A stretch of DNA of 64,000 nt from Prorocentrum cordatum (taxonomy: Eukaryota > Sar > Dinophyceae > Prorocentrales > Prorocentraceae). Under the pieces are notes generated by a model, which saw nothing but the letters and a program-made list of their open reading frames with translations, was not told the origin of the DNA and searched no databases. The stretch spans positions 265,501 to 329,500 of the forward strand of contig CAUYUJ010015021.1 in NCBI GenBank assembly GCA_963575745.1. Direction: 5' to 3'. Positions 43,060 to 54,711 of this stretch are shown one piece after another (the stretch's first letter is position 1; every line of letters starts with the position of its first letter). The translations under genes were made by a program, and so were the position numbers.

Positions 43060-43336
43060 TTGTGCTCGTGCTCGGGCGGTTTCGTCCCGGCCCATGTCGG
43101 GTTCAGGGACCATCACAGATCGATCCGGTCCGAGAGATACCTCAGAGAAATGGGCTCCGGAGCCAGGGTCAAGAGTCAGACCAGGTGCGGGCCAGGGCTA
43201 GCGATCGGGTGCAACGCTGGGGGTGGATGGGCTCCTGGGGAGTGCATCGAGCTGGTTCGAAATCTGTCGGTCTAGGTTCTAGGGTTCGGCTGGGAAGTCA
43301 AGAGTCCTGCCGTTTGCGGGCAACGGCCAGTGCTCA
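43060..43336 (+). repeat. Dispersed repeat F, copy 2
   Basis: Second copy of 37180-37600 without the long central insert; it leads directly into a full family A element. Confidence 0.75.
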
Positions 43337-43572
43337 GGTGCAACGTGGCTGATGATAGGCTAAGGGGGGGAGGGGGGATGCATCGACCCCCAATCACGCA
43401 TTCATCGCCGATATGGTGCCTGGGTGCCCACTTTGGTGCCCTAACCTCGCCCGGGAACATGCAATTTCGCTATCGGGAGCTTGTCGTCGATCAATCGGCG
43501 AGTTATCGCCGATTCCAGGTCTATGCCCCTCCCCCCTGCCATAGCCAGTCCCCCCCCCATCGTTCCCCCTCA
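43334..43572. mobile_element. Family A inverted-repeat element, copy A3, with 3-bp target duplication
   Basis: Element 43337-43569 (233 bp): left end GGTGCAACG, right end CGTTCCCCC, flanked by TCA on both sides (43334-43336, 43570-43572). Inner blocks GGCTAAGGGGGG/CCCCCCTGCCATAGCC and ATCGCCGAT/ATCGGCGA pair. Confidence 0.75.
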
Positions 43573-43719
43573 ACCGAGTGGTTCGTGCAGAGGCCCATCC
43601 GACGTTTCGAAATCCTGCTGCGCGAACGGGGCATGCGAATTACGCTACCGAGGAACCCCACACACTTCGTCTTAACTCCTGCCCCAGCATGGCTGACCTG
43701 CAACATACGTGGATGATGC

Positions 43720-44150
43720 AAGGCGATCAAGAAAGTGCCACGCTTGGTATGCCAGGACGACTGGGGCGGATAGCGCCCCCACCCCCAGCGCCCCCCTGTG
43801 GCGTCGAGGAAATGCCACGCCTGCCATGCCTTGCAAGCCTGCAGCCCATAGCGCCCCCCCCCGCAGCGCCCCCCCTGTTCCTTCGAGGAAACGCCACGCT
43901 CTGCAACCCTGCAACGCATGGCGCCCCCACCCCCAGCGCACCCCCTGTGGCGTCGAGGAAGTGCCACGCCTGCCATGCCCTGCGAGCTTGCTATGCATTG
44001 GAGCCGCGGTGAGAGGCCACCCCCTGCGCACCCCCTCTGGCGTCTAGAAAATGCAACGCCTGCCACGCTCTCCGACCCTGGCACGCGTATTGTCGAAAAG
44101 GTGCCACGCTTGCTGTGCCTGGACGAGTTGGGCGGATAGAGCTGGTTTTT
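43720..44150 (+). repeat. Diverged minisatellite, units of 70-90 bp
   Basis: Repeats of GGCGTCGAGGAAATGCCACG, CTGCCATGCC and GCGCCCCCAC. Same family as the 45.8-47.7 kb array. Confidence 0.8.
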
Positions 44151-44299
44151 TTATTGCTTGGGACATGACGGGTGTCATGGCCCCCGCTCCCCCCCCCTTA
44201 TGACGTAACGATCCCCCCCTCCAGTGCGCTCCGGGCACTGCCGCCGTGCGCATTGGGATCCGCGTAGGTGTCCGCGTAGGAATCCGCATAGGTGTCTGG

Positions 44300-44306
44300 T
44301 CCGCAG

Positions 44307-44338
<32 letters not shown>

Positions 44339-44400
44339 CGTCGTCGTCGCTCGTGGTTCGTAGCTCGTCGCTCATCGTCGTCGTGCGCGCGGACGCGGCT
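44300..44400 (+). repeat. (CGT)n tract
   Basis: CGTCGTCGTCGT with a GCTCGTCGCTCATCG end, partly repeated at 45655-45715. Confidence 0.9.
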
Positions 44401-44514
44401 GGAGCCTGTTTCTAAGTCCGGGCCGATGACGGCAATTATTTGGGGGGGGAGGGGGTCGATGACGTCACGTTTCGCGCCGGCGGCGAGTGGGAATGCTTAG
44501 GCATGGCGGAGGAC

Positions 44515-44835
44515 GGGTAGCACGAACATGTAGGTGGCGATATGCACCACAACGCTTGTGTACATCACAGTGCCCGTGTGCACCACAACGCCTGTGTACA
44601 CCACGCCGCCGATGTACACCACAGCAGCGGCGTGCAACACAGCGTCAGTTTGTGCCACCGCGCCTGCGGGCACAGCAGCTCCTGTGTACACCACAGCGCT
44701 TGCGTACACAACTTCAGCCGTGCGCAACACAGTCCCAGTGTACACCACAATGCCTGCGTGCATTGCAGTGCCTGTGTACGCCACGGCGCCTGTGTACACC
44801 ACATCAGCCGTTTGCAGCACAGCACCATTTCTTCG
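44515..44835 (+). repeat. 18-bp minisatellite, left arm
   Basis: About 17 units of TGTACACCACAGCGCCTG. 18 is a multiple of three, so all frames stay open. The inverted partner is at 45330-45640. Confidence 0.9.
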
Positions 44836-45094
44836 TATAGAATTGCAGAGGGAATCCTTGTGACAAGATGGAAGGCGTGTGGACTCCAGAGAAACAATGG
44901 AAAACAAATCCTCATGGACAAAGGAACGCCGCTGGAATCTACGAGTCCCCCCGAGTCCGCCCGCATCACCCTAACTCCCATTTGCGTCCAAGAGGCTCCA
45001 GCTAAACTGGCCGTCCGAGAAACAAGTGGACCGATTCAATCGGCCATTCTGCGGTGCACGCTGAGATGCGCACGTGCGTTGCAACGCCAAACCA

Positions 45095-45245
45095 CACATC
45101 TGGTAAGAAGGAGGACAAGGAGGAGGAGGAGGAAAAGGAGGAGGAGGAGGAGGAGGAAGAGGAAGAGGAGGAAATGGAGGAGGAGGAGGAGGATATGGAG
45201 GAGGAGGAGGAGGAGGAGGAGGAGGAGGAGGAGGAGGGAGGAGGG
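45095..45245 (+). repeat. (GGA)n tract between inverted arms
   Basis: GAGGAGGAGGA purine run. Confidence 0.95.
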
Positions 45246-45329
45246 AAAAACGTCGCATTCGATTCTCAGAACTTTCCTGGCGTGGCGTTTAGTTGTCCGC
45301 AGCAGATCCTGACGTACATGCTCCTTCTA

Positions 45330-45640
45330 CCTGTCCTATGCACGCAGGCACTGTGGTGTACACCAGCGCTGCGTTGCACGCGGATGCTGTGGTGTAGACA
45401 AGCGCCGTGGCGTGCACAGGCGCGGCGGTGCACGCAAGCACTGTGGTGTACACAGGCGTTGTGTTGCACATGGCCGCTGCGGTGTATGTACACCGGCGCT
45501 GTAGTGCTCCCAAGTATTGTGGTATACGCGGGCGGTGCGTTGCACGCGGCTGTTGCGGTGTACGCAGCCGCTGTGGTGCACACGCGCGGCGTGGTGCACG
45601 CGAGCGTTGTGGCGCAGACAGGCGCAGTGAGCAGATCGCC
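45330..45640 (-). repeat. 18-bp minisatellite, right arm (inverted)
   Basis: The same 18-bp unit on the opposite strand (CACTGTGGTGTACACAGGCG form). With the left arm it makes an inverted pair about 500 bp apart. Confidence 0.85.
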
Positions 45641-45809
45641 ACTTACATGCTGCTCGCGTCGTCGTCGTCGCTCGTCGCTCGTCGCGTCGTGCGCGCGGGC
45701 GCGGGTGCGGTGCCGGAGCCACACGGCGGGGGGGGGCGTCACGTCATACCCCCCCGCCCTCCCCCCACCCCCCTGACGCCCGCCATCGCCGAACATAAGG
45801 AAACGCGCG

Positions 45810-47690
45810 CATAGTATCCGCAGTGAGCCCCCCCCCGCACCCCCTATGGTGTCGGGAAAGTGCCACGCCTGTTGTGCCTGGACGACTGGGGCGGATAGAG
45901 ACCGCGATGAGGGACCACCCCTTGCGCACCTCAAGGGGTGTCGACAAAGTGCCACGCCCTCTCTGCCTGGACGACCATGGGCGCATCGCGGATGCGGTGA
46001 GGGACCATCCCTTGCGCACCCCCTTAAGTGTCAAAAGAATATTACGCTTGCTGTGCCAGGACGACCGGGGCATATAGAGACCGCGCCGCGGTGAATGACC
46101 ACCCCCTGAGCACCCCCAGTGGTGTCGACAAGGTGCCAGCCACGCCCTCTCTGCCTGGACGACCATGGGCGCATAGCGGCTGCACTGAGGGACCACCCCG
46201 TGCGCACCCCCTGCGGTGTCGAGAAAATGCCACGCATGCCGTGCTTGGGCGACGTATGGAGACCACGGTGAAAACCCACCCCCTGCGCACCCCCAGGGTG
46301 TTGAGAAAATTGCCTTTTGCCGTGTTTTGGCGACCATGGGCGCACAGCGGCTGCTCGCTGACGGACCACCCCATGCGCACTCTCTCCATGGTGTCTAGAA
46401 AGTGCCACGGCTGCTGTGCCTGGACGACTGGGGCGGATAGAGACCGCGGTGAGGGACCACCCCCTGCGCACCCCAAGGGGTGTCGAGAAAGTGCCACGCC
46501 CTCTTTGCCTGGACGACCATGGGTGCATAGCGGATGCGCTGAAGCCATCCCTTGCGCCACCCCTGTGGTGTCAAAAAGTACAAAGCCTGCTGGGCCTGGA
46601 CGACGGGGGCGTATAGAGACCGTGGTGAGGGACCACCCCCTGAACACCCCCAGTGGTGTCGACAAAGTGCCACGCCCTCTCTGCCTGGACAACCATGGGC
46701 GCATAGCGGCTGCGCTGAGGGCCACGCCTGCTGTGCTTGGACGACTGGGGCGTATAGAGACCGTGGTTCGGGACCACCTGTGCACACCCTATCGTGTCGA
46801 GACACGGTCACGCCTGCTGTGCCTGGACAACTGGGGCGAATAGACGCCGCGGTGAGGGACCACCCCCTGCGCAACCCCTCTGGTGTCGAGAAAGTGCCAC
46901 GCCCGCCGTGCTCGGACGACTGGGGCGTATAGAGACCGCGGTGAGGGACCATCCCCTCTATTATGTCGAGGGACCACCCCATGCGCACCCCCTCAGATGC
47001 CGAGAAAGTGCCACGCCTGCTGTGCCTGGGCGACTGGGGCGTATAGAGGCCGCGGCGGGGGACCACCCCCTGAGCACCCCCTTACTGGTGTCGAGAAAGT
47101 GCCACGCCCTCTTTGCCTGGACACCATGGGTGCATAGCGGCTGCGCTGAGGGACCATCCCTTGCGCACCCCCTTAGGTGTCAACAAAATACAACGCCTGC
47201 TGGGCCTGGACGACAGGGGCGTATGGAAACCATGGTGAGGGACCACCCCCTGAGCACCCCAAGTGGTGTCGACGAAGTGCCACGCCCTCTCTGCCTGGAC
47301 AACCATGGGCGCATAGCGGCTGCGCTGAGGGACCGCTCCTTGCGCACCCCTTTCATGGTATCGAGATCGTGTCACGCCTGTTGTGCCCGGACGACTGGGG
47401 GCAGATAGCGACCGCGCTGGAGAACCATCCGTTTGCGCACACCTTTAATGGTGTCGAGCAAGTACCACGCCCGCGATGCGTGGACGGCGTATAGAGACCG
47501 CCCTGTGGGACCACCCCCCGCGCACCCCCTATGGTGGCGAGAAAGTGCCACGCCTGCTGTGACTGGGCGACTGGGGCACATAGAGGCTGCGGTGAGGGAC
47601 CACCCCCTGCACACCGCCTTTGGTGTCGAGAAAGTGGTGCGCATGCTGCGCCTGGGGTGTACAGAGACCGCGCTCTGAGTACGCGAGAGT
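45810..47690 (+). repeat. Minisatellite of about 90-bp units
   Basis: About 20 units of GATAGAGACCGCGGTGAGGG, ACCACCCCCTGCGCACCCC, TGTCGAGAAAGTGCCACGCC and GCCTGGACGACTGGGGCG. Spacing of GTGCCACG motifs is 89 bp where measured. Open frames of up to 271 codons (+) and 247 codons (-) have a period of about 30 residues and are read as artefacts. Confidence 0.85.
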
Positions 47691-47699
47691 GGCTAGGTT

Positions 47700-48370
47700 T
47701 GCGTCGGCGTGCCATGTGTATGTGTACGACCTGTGTCAGGCTGTATGTGGACGTGTGCTTCGTTGGTTTCCCCAGTATGTGGTGCATGCCTTCTGGGCGT
47801 ATGCAGCACTGATCACGCCAGGTACGGTCCAATCTACGCGATGCAGTTTAATATTGAAAGGCTTGGAGTTTTATACTTCACTGCTATCGCAAACATCCAT
47901 ACCACCCGCCCGTAACTTGGTTTGCAAAGCTCATACGGCAGCGATTGCCATGAGTACTTGGTGTTGGCTGGTGCATGTTTGCGGCCGCGCTAGCCCGCGC
48001 ATGCTCGCGCGCGCTGACGGCGCCGATGCGGACCACGCCGGTGACGATAACGATAACGATGACGGTCTCTTCGCGTCGGCCATGAAGGTTTCTGATCGAT
48101 TTCGACATGCGCGCGCGGCCGACGCGCGCGAATGGCCCGCATCGTATAATTTGACAGGGATCGCCCCCCCCCAGCAAGCGCGCAAAGGCGCTCGAATAAT
48201 ATAGAACTTCGCCGCGCGAGGCCCACTTGGTCGAATGTGATGAGCATGAGCGTGCGCGTAGATCCTTTTTGGAAACGGATGTTGCCAAACATTTTTGTTG
48301 CAACAACAAAGAAAAAACCTGGCGAAAAACCCAATCATATACAGTGGCGAGTACCGCAAGTGTAATTATC
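47700..48370. other. No recognisable gene; unique sequence
   Basis: Lower-GC unique stretch between two arrays. No frame with a recognised motif. Confidence 0.4.
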
Positions 48371-48374
48371 TTCT

Positions 48375-49210
48375 TCGGTGGCGCTCCCTATGGGGCCACG
48401 AAGCCCTGTACTGGGTGGGTGGAACGCAAGGAGCAAAAGCTCTGCTGGGTGGTGGCGGACGCATGCGGGCGGTGCCACTGGGACCTTCGGTGGAGCTCCT
48501 TATGGGGCCACGAAGCGCTGCACTGGGTGGGCGAAACGCAGGGAGCAAGGGCTGTGCTGGGTGGTGGCGGACGCACGCGGGCGGTGCCACTGGGACCTTC
48601 GGTGGGGCCCCCTAGGGGGCCACGAACCGTTGTATTTGGTGGGTGAAACGCAGGGAGCAAGGGCTGTGTTGGGTGGTGGCGGACGCATGCGGGCGGTGCC
48701 ACTGGGACCTTCCGTGGGGTTCCCTATGGGGCCACGAAGCGTTGTATTGGGCGGGCGAAACGCAGGGAACAAGGGCTGTGTTGGGTGGTGGCGGACGCAC
48801 GCCGGCGGTGCCATTGGGACTTTCGGTGGAACCCCCTATTGAGCCACGAAGCGCTGTATTGGGTGGGTGAAACGCAAGGAGCAAGGGCTGTGTTGGGTGG
48901 TGGCGGACGCATGCGGGCGGTGCCACTGGAACCTTCCGTGGGGTTCCCTATGGGGCCACGAAGCGTTGTACAGGGTGGGTGAAACGCAGGGAGCAAGGGC
49001 TGTGTTGGGTGGTGGCGGACGCATGCGGGCGGTGCCACTGGGACCTTCCGTGGGGTTCCCTATGGGGCCACGAAGCGTTGTATTGGGCGGGCGAAGCGCA
49101 GGGAGCAAGGGCTGTGCTGGGTGTTGCCGACGCACGCGGGCGGTCCCACTGGGACCTTCGGTGGTGCTCCCTCTGGGGCCACGAAGCGCTGTACTGGGTG
49201 GGTGAAACGC
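48375..49210 (+). repeat. 112-bp tandem array
   Basis: Seven and a half units of CCTATGGGGCCACGAAGC, TGGGTGAAACGCAGGGAGCA, GGCTGTGTTGGGTGGTGGCG and GCGGTGCCACTGGGACCTTC. Starts of matching frames step by exactly 112. As 112 is not a multiple of three, the same 104-codon frame reappears in every phase. Confidence 0.95.
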
Positions 49211-49419
49211 ATGGAAGAAGCAGGAGGGAGGGGAGGAGGGAGAGGAGGAGAGGAGGAGAAAAAAAATGCGGGGACTGTCTCTCCAAGACGAGGACCCAAC
49301 AGCACAGGATGGTCGGGAATGAATACGTAGCACCCCGCAATTGCGGATAAGAGTGAGGGGGCGGGCGCGGGCGACGCGGGCGTCGTCGAGCCGGCTGACA
49401 TCGTGGCCCCCACCTTCCC

Positions 49420-49795
49420 TGTCGATGGCGCTCTCCTCCTCGTCCTTCTCCTCCTCCTCCTCCTCCTCCTCCTCGCCCTCGTCCTCATCGTCATCGTCAT
49501 CCTCGTCCTCCACCTCGTCCTCCTCTTCCTCTTCTTCCTCGTCCTCCCTCTCCCCCCCTCGTCCTTTCACGATCGTCCTCGCATTGTCGTCCTCCCCCTC
49601 GTCGGCCTCCATCATCGTCCTCCCATTGTCGTCCATCATCATCATCTTCCCCCTCCTCCCCCTCCTCGTTCCCCTCCTCCCCCTCCTCCCCCTCCTCCCC
49701 CTCCTCCTCTCCTCCTCCTCCTCCTCCTCCTCCTCCTCCTCCTCCTCCTCCTCCTCCTCCTCCTCCTCCTCCTCCTCCTTTTCTTTCTCCACATT
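49420..49795 (+). repeat. (CCT)n polypyrimidine tract
   Basis: CTCCTCC with CCTCGTCC/ATCGTC variants; about 90 bp of pure CCT near the end. Frames on both strands are artefacts. Confidence 0.95.
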
Positions 49796-50009
49796 ATCCT
49801 TCCATCCTCTCTTCTTGCGCGTTTTCCTCGTCCCCTGTTTACTCCTCCTGCCTCCCCCTCCTTTCCCAAGATAATTGCAACGCAATCTTTTTTTCCACTT
49901 TATGCTCCCCGCCTTCTCTGATCAAGGCAACTCGCCAGGGCAGAGTTGCTGGACGGGCTGGTGTGGATGCGCGGGGCTTGAAGAGGTCCTTGCGGGCTCA
50001 GGCGGCATG

Positions 50010-50501
50010 CAAAAACCTGACCGGACAAGACCGGGAAACGCCGTTTTTTATCCACCACGTGCGTCAGAGACCGTATTGGCGAGAACGTCAGAGAAACCCA
50101 TAAACGCAACAGAACATACTGAATGATGGCCTACCGCGCTGGTCTGTCGAGGTAGTCTGCTGCCCTGGCCACATCATGGCGTCGACACCGTGCTTTTCTC
50201 TCGGCCACGCGGGCCCCCACCCGTTGTCGCCCAGCCTACTTTTTTCTGTTCCAGCCTGTCTTGTCTTTTGTTTGTCCGTCGTCGTCGTCGCGTGCCTTTC
50301 CTTTGTCGTGGCCGTCGTTTTCATTATAATCGTCCGCTGTTGCCGTTCTCGCTGTCGCCGTCGTTATCATTTTATGATTGCGGTCGTTTTTCTGATTGTT
50401 TTTCTGTTGTTGGATTCCGTGTTCGGTTGGTTTTTGTGTTATGTTTGTGGTCGTTTTCTGTCATCGTTTTTGTCGTAATTTTCGAGATCGTTATTGACGC
50501 A

Positions 50502-50540
<39 letters not shown>
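50010..50540 (+). repeat. Segmental duplication module, copy 1
   Basis: Nearly identical to 53695-54213: ACCTGACCGGACAAGA, CGCCGTTTTTTATCCACCAC, GTCAGAGAAACCCATAAACG, and on to a (GAC)n run. A GTTTGTCCGTCGTCGTCGTC stretch gives hydrophobic 76-100 codon frames that may only be chance. Confidence 0.9.
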
Positions 50541-51058
50541 CAAGAGGACCCGTGCCGGCTGGCTCGGGGTGCCCGCGTCCCTCTGCTGCCGCAGGCCGCC
50601 GCCAGCGAGTTCCGAAGTGCGGGCCCGTACCCCTTAGTTGAAGAAAATTAAGCCCCAGAACCAACGGTGCACGCCGGAGGCGCTTCCCGTCATCCTCGAG
50701 TTCGTCTGGAGGCCGTCTCGAGGCCGTCCTGCGGACATCCTGGGCCCTCCTGGCGGCACCGTGGGTCGTCTTGGGGACCGTCCTGGGGGCTTTTGGGGGT
50801 CTCTTGGGGCGCTTTGGGGGTCCTCTGGGGGGCCTTCGGGGTCTCTCTTGGGCCGTTTGGATGCCATCCGCGAGCGATTCCAAGATAATGCTGTTTCGGA
50901 GTCCCCTCCGGAGCCGATTTTTTGAGGATGTCCCGAGCGAAACGGCCAATTTCCCGGAACCTGACCGGACAAGAACGGGAAGCGTCCTTTTGTCCCCTGG
51001 GCTTATGAGATATTCCACGTTTTTAGTACGGCATACCACAGCAGTGCCACGTACCACT
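50541..51058. other. Repeat module with GGCCGTCTTGGGG tandem units
   Basis: Between the module and the minisatellite. TTAGTTGAAGAAAATTAAGC, AACGGTGCACGCCGGAGGCG and CCGATTTTTTGAGGATGTCC recur at 53260-53700. No gene seen. Confidence 0.6.
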
Positions 51059-51059
51059 G

Positions 51060-52700
51060 CCGTGCTCCTTTGGGGTCTGCCGTGCTCCTGTGGAGTTTGC
51101 CGTGCGAACGTGTGGTCTGCCGTGCTCCTGTGTGGTCTGGCGTGCTCCTGTATGGTCTGCCGTGCTCTTGTGTGGTTTGCCGTGCTCCTGTGTGGTCTGC
51201 CGTGCTCCCGTGGGGTCTGCCGTGTCCTGTGTGGTCTGCCGTGCTCCTGTGTGGTCTGCCGTGCTCCTGTGTGGTCTGCCGTGCTCCTTCTTGGTCTGCC
51301 GTGCTCATGTGGGTCTGCCGTGCTCCTGTGCGGTCTTCCGTGCGAACGTGTGGACTGCCGTGCTCATTTGGGGTCTGCCTTGCTCCTTTGTGGTTTGCCG
51401 CGCTCCTGTGTGGTCTGCCGTGCTCCTGTGTGGTCAGCCGTGCTCCTGAGGCGTCTACGGTGCTCTTTTGGGGTCTGCCGTACTCATTTGGGGTCTGCCG
51501 TGCTCCTGTGGTCGGCCGTGCTCATTTGGGGTCTGCCGCGCGCCTGTGAGATCTGCCGTGCTCCTGTTGGGGAAACGCCAGCGGCGTTCGGGGTACAACA
51601 AAAAGGCGCGTTTATGTTGTACCCGCGCGCGGTCTGCCGTGCTCCTGTGGGTTCTGCCGTGCTCCTGTGGCGTCTGCCGTGCTCCTGTGGCGTCTGCCGG
51701 GCTCCTGTGTGGTCTGCCGTGCTCCTTTGTGGTCTGCCGTGCTCCTGTGGAGTCTGCCGTGCTCCTGTGTGGTCTGCCGTGCTCTTGTGGTCTGCCGTGC
51801 TCATTTGGGATTTGCCGTGCTCATGTGGGGTCTGCCGTACTCCTGTGTGGTCTGCCGTGCTCCGGTGGTCTGCCGTGCTCCTTTGGGGTCTGCCTTGCTA
51901 CTGTGGGGTCTGCCGTGCTCCTGTGTGGTCTGCCGTGCTCCTGTGGTTTGCCTTGCTCCTGTGTGGTCTGCCGTGCTCCTTTTGGGTCTGCTCTGCCGTG
52001 CTCCTGTGGGGTCTGCCGTGCTCCTGTGGGGTCTGCCGTGCTCTTGTGGGGTCTGCCGTGCTCTTGTGTGGTCTGCCGTGCTCCTTTGTGGTCTGCCGTG
52101 CTCCTGTGTGGTCTGCCGTGCTCCTGTGTGGCCTGCCGTGCTCTTGTGTGGTCTGCCGTGCTCCTGTTGGTCTGCCGTGCTCTTCTGTGGTCTGCCGTGC
52201 TCCTATGGGGTCTGCCGTGCTCCTGTGGGGTCTGCCGTGCTCATGTGTGGTCTGCCGTGCTCCTGCGCGGTCTGCCGTGCTCCTGTGGCGTCTGCCGTGC
52301 TCCTGTGTGGTCTGCCGTGCTCCTGTGGTCTGCCGTGCTCATTTGGGGTTTCCCGCCAGCTTGTGGGGTCTGCCGTGCTCCTGTGGGGGAAACGCCAGCG
52401 GCGTTCGGGGTACAAGAAAAGGCGCGTTTATGTTGTACCTGTGCGCGGTCTGCCGTGCTCCTGTGGGGATTGCCGTGCTCCTGTGTGGTCTGCCGTGCTC
52501 CTGTGTGGTTTGCCGTGCTTCTGTGGTCTGCCGTGCTCCTTTGTGGTTTGCCGTGCTCCTGTGGGGTCTGCCGTGCTCCTGTGGGGTCTGCCGTGCTCCT
52601 GTGAGGTCTGCGGTGCTCTTGTGTGGTCTGCAGTGCTTCTGTGTCTGCCGTGCTCATTTGGGATCTGCCGTGCTCGTGTGGTGTCTGCCGTGCTCAACCC
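51060..52700 (+). repeat. 20-bp minisatellite TCTGCCGTGCTCCTGTGTGG, array 1
   Basis: About 80 units with small changes. The unit lacks stops in three + frames, producing a 672-codon Cys-rich frame and two others of 378 and 347 codons. Two units are interrupted by the hairpin sequence at about 51575-51640 and 52385-52450. Confidence 0.95.
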
Positions 52701-52784
52701 ATATAGTTAAAGAAAAGATATATTTACTCAAGGATTCAGCCAGAACGTCCCGCTTGTTCGGCCGTCTTGAGGGCACTCTTAGGG

Positions 52785-53060
52785 CATAGTCTGCCGTGCT
52801 CCTCGTCTTGGTCTGCCGTGCTCCTCGTCTTGGTCATCCTTTCCGTCGTCTTGAGGGCGCTCTTGGTGCCTGGTCTGCCGTGCTCCTCGTCTTGGTCTGC
52901 CGTGCTCCTCTCGGTTTCAGTGCCTGGTCTGCCGTGCTCCTCGTCTTGGTCTGCCGTGCTCCTCTCGGTTCCTGCGCGCGGTCTGCCGTGCTCCTGTGGG
53001 GAGCACGGCAGACCACAGGAGCACGGCAGACCACACAGGAGCACGGCAGACCACACCTCG
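52785..53060. repeat. Array end with head-to-head inversion
   Basis: GTGCTCCTCGTCTTGGTCTG units (52785-52975), then GGTCTGCCGTGCTCC TGTGG GGAGCACGGCAGACC (near 52980-53014), after which three units run in reverse orientation. Confidence 0.9.
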
Positions 53061-53259
53061 ATTTTTGGAGGATGTCTCGAGCGAAATGGCCATTTTGGGG
53101 AATCCGCCAACGAAAAATCCCGTGCAGCGCGGCAACCCATATAGTTAAAGATATAGATATATTTACTCAAGGATTCAGCCAGAACGTCCCGCTTGCTTCT
53201 CGTACCTCGAAGACGCTTCCCGTCATCCGCCAACGAGTTTCGGGATGGAGCCCGTACCC

Positions 53260-53694
53260 CTTAGTTAGAAAAAATTAAGCCCCAGAACCAAAGGTGCACG
53301 CCGGAGGCGCTTCCCGTCACCCGCCAACGAAAAATGGGAGCCTTTGGGGGTGCTGAATTCCTCAGAACCAACGGGAGCCTTTGGGGGTGCTTAATTCCCC
53401 AGAACCAACGGTACACGCCGGAGGCGCTTCCCGTCACCAGGGGAGGCAGGACGGTCCCAGCAGGTCGGAGGCCGTCTTGAGGGCAGCCTGGGCCGTTTTG
53501 GGGTCTCCGTGGGCCGTCTTGGGGCTCTCCGTGGGCCGTCTTGGGGGCCCCCATGGGGGCCGTTTGGGGTCTCTTGGGGCCCTCCGTGGGCCGTCTTGGA
53601 GCCCTCCGGGGGCGACTCCAAGAGGATGTCGGTTCGGAGCCCCCTCCGGAGCCGATTTTTTGAGGATGTCCCGAGCGAAACGGCAAAAACAGAA
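53260..53694 (+). repeat. Repeat module with GGCCGTCTTGGGG units, copy 2
   Basis: Three short tandem copies of AACCAA(A/C)GGT(G/A)CACGCC-type sequence, then GGGCCGTCTTGGGG units, then the GAGGATGTCCCGAGCGAAAC motif. Confidence 0.8.
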
Positions 53695-54213
53695 ACCTGA
53701 CCGGACAAGAACGGGAAGCGCCGTTTTTTATCCACCACGTGCGTCAGAGACCGTATTGGCAAGAACGTCAGAGAAACCCATAAACGCAACAGAACAGACT
53801 AAATGGTGGCCTGCCGCGCTGGTCTGTCGAGGTAGTCTGCTGCCCTGGCCACATCATGGTGTCGACACCGTGCTTTTCTCTCGGCCACGCGGGCCCCCAC
53901 CCGTTGTCGCCCAGCCTACTTTTTCTGTTCCAGCCTGTCTTGTCTTTTGTTTGTCCGTCGTCGTCGTCGCGTGCCTTTCCTTTGTCGTGGTCGTCGTTTT
54001 CATTATAATCGTCCGCTGTTGCCGTTCTCGCTGTCGCCGTCGTTATCATTTTATGATTGCGGTCGTTTTTCTGATTGTTTTTTTGTTGTTGGATTCCGTG
54101 TTCGGTTGGTTTTTGTGTTATGTTTGTGGTCGTTTTCTGTCATCGTTTTTTGTCGTAATTTTCGAGATCGTTATTGACGAAGACGACGACGACGACGATG
54201 ACGACGACGACGA
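53695..54213 (+). repeat. Segmental duplication module, copy 2
   Basis: Second copy of 50010-50540; here the (GAC)n run leads directly into the minisatellite. Confidence 0.9.
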
Positions 54214-54711
54214 TCTGCCGTGCTTCTGTGGCGTCTGCGGTGCTCCTGTGGTCTGCCGTGCTCCTTCTTGGTTTGCCGTGCTCCTGTGTGGTCTGCCGTG
54301 CTCCTGTGCGGTCTTCCGTGCTCCTGTGGTCTGCCGTGCTCCTTTGGGGTCTGCCGTGCTCCTGTGGAGTTTGCCGTGCGAACGTGTGGTCTGCCGTGCT
54401 CCTGTGTGGTCTGGCGTGCTCCTGTATGGTCTGCCGTGCTCTTGTGTGGTTTGCCGTGCTCCTGTGTGGTCTGCCGTGCTCCCGTGGGGTCTGCCGTGTC
54501 CTGTGTGGTCTGCCGTGCTCCTGTGTGGTCTGCCGTGCTCCTGTGTGGTCTGCCGTGCTCCTTCTTGGTCTGCCGTGCTCATGTGCGGTCTGCCGTGCTC
54601 CTGTGCGGTCTGCCGTGCGAACGTGTGGACTGCCGTGCTCATTTGGGGTCTGCCTTGCTCCTTTGTGGTTTGCCGCGCTCCTGTGTGGTCTGCCGTGCTC
54701 CTGTGTGGTCA
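54214..54711 (+). repeat. 20-bp minisatellite, array 2 left part
   Basis: About 25 units. Unit order and variants follow array 1 (51060-51437), so the arrays derive from one duplication and not from independent expansion. Confidence 0.95.

Noticed and set aside
46028-46843. 271-codon frame with a 30-residue period
   Set aside because: The 90-bp unit keeps frames open on both strands; no conserved hydrophobic pattern favours one frame.
48375-49210. CRISPR-like regular array
   Set aside because: Units are contiguous and similar along their whole 112 bp; there are no distinct spacers, and the sequence is eukaryotic.
50771-52789. 672-codon Cys-rich frame (and 685 codons at 54174-56231)
   Set aside because: Entirely made by a 20-bp minisatellite with no stops; two other frames of the same strand are also open over hundreds of codons, so there is no frame preference.
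53080-53100. Possible second spliced-leader match (GGCCATTTTGGGG; again near 56740)
   Set aside because: Only about ten bases match and it is part of the GAGCGAAATGG repeat family.
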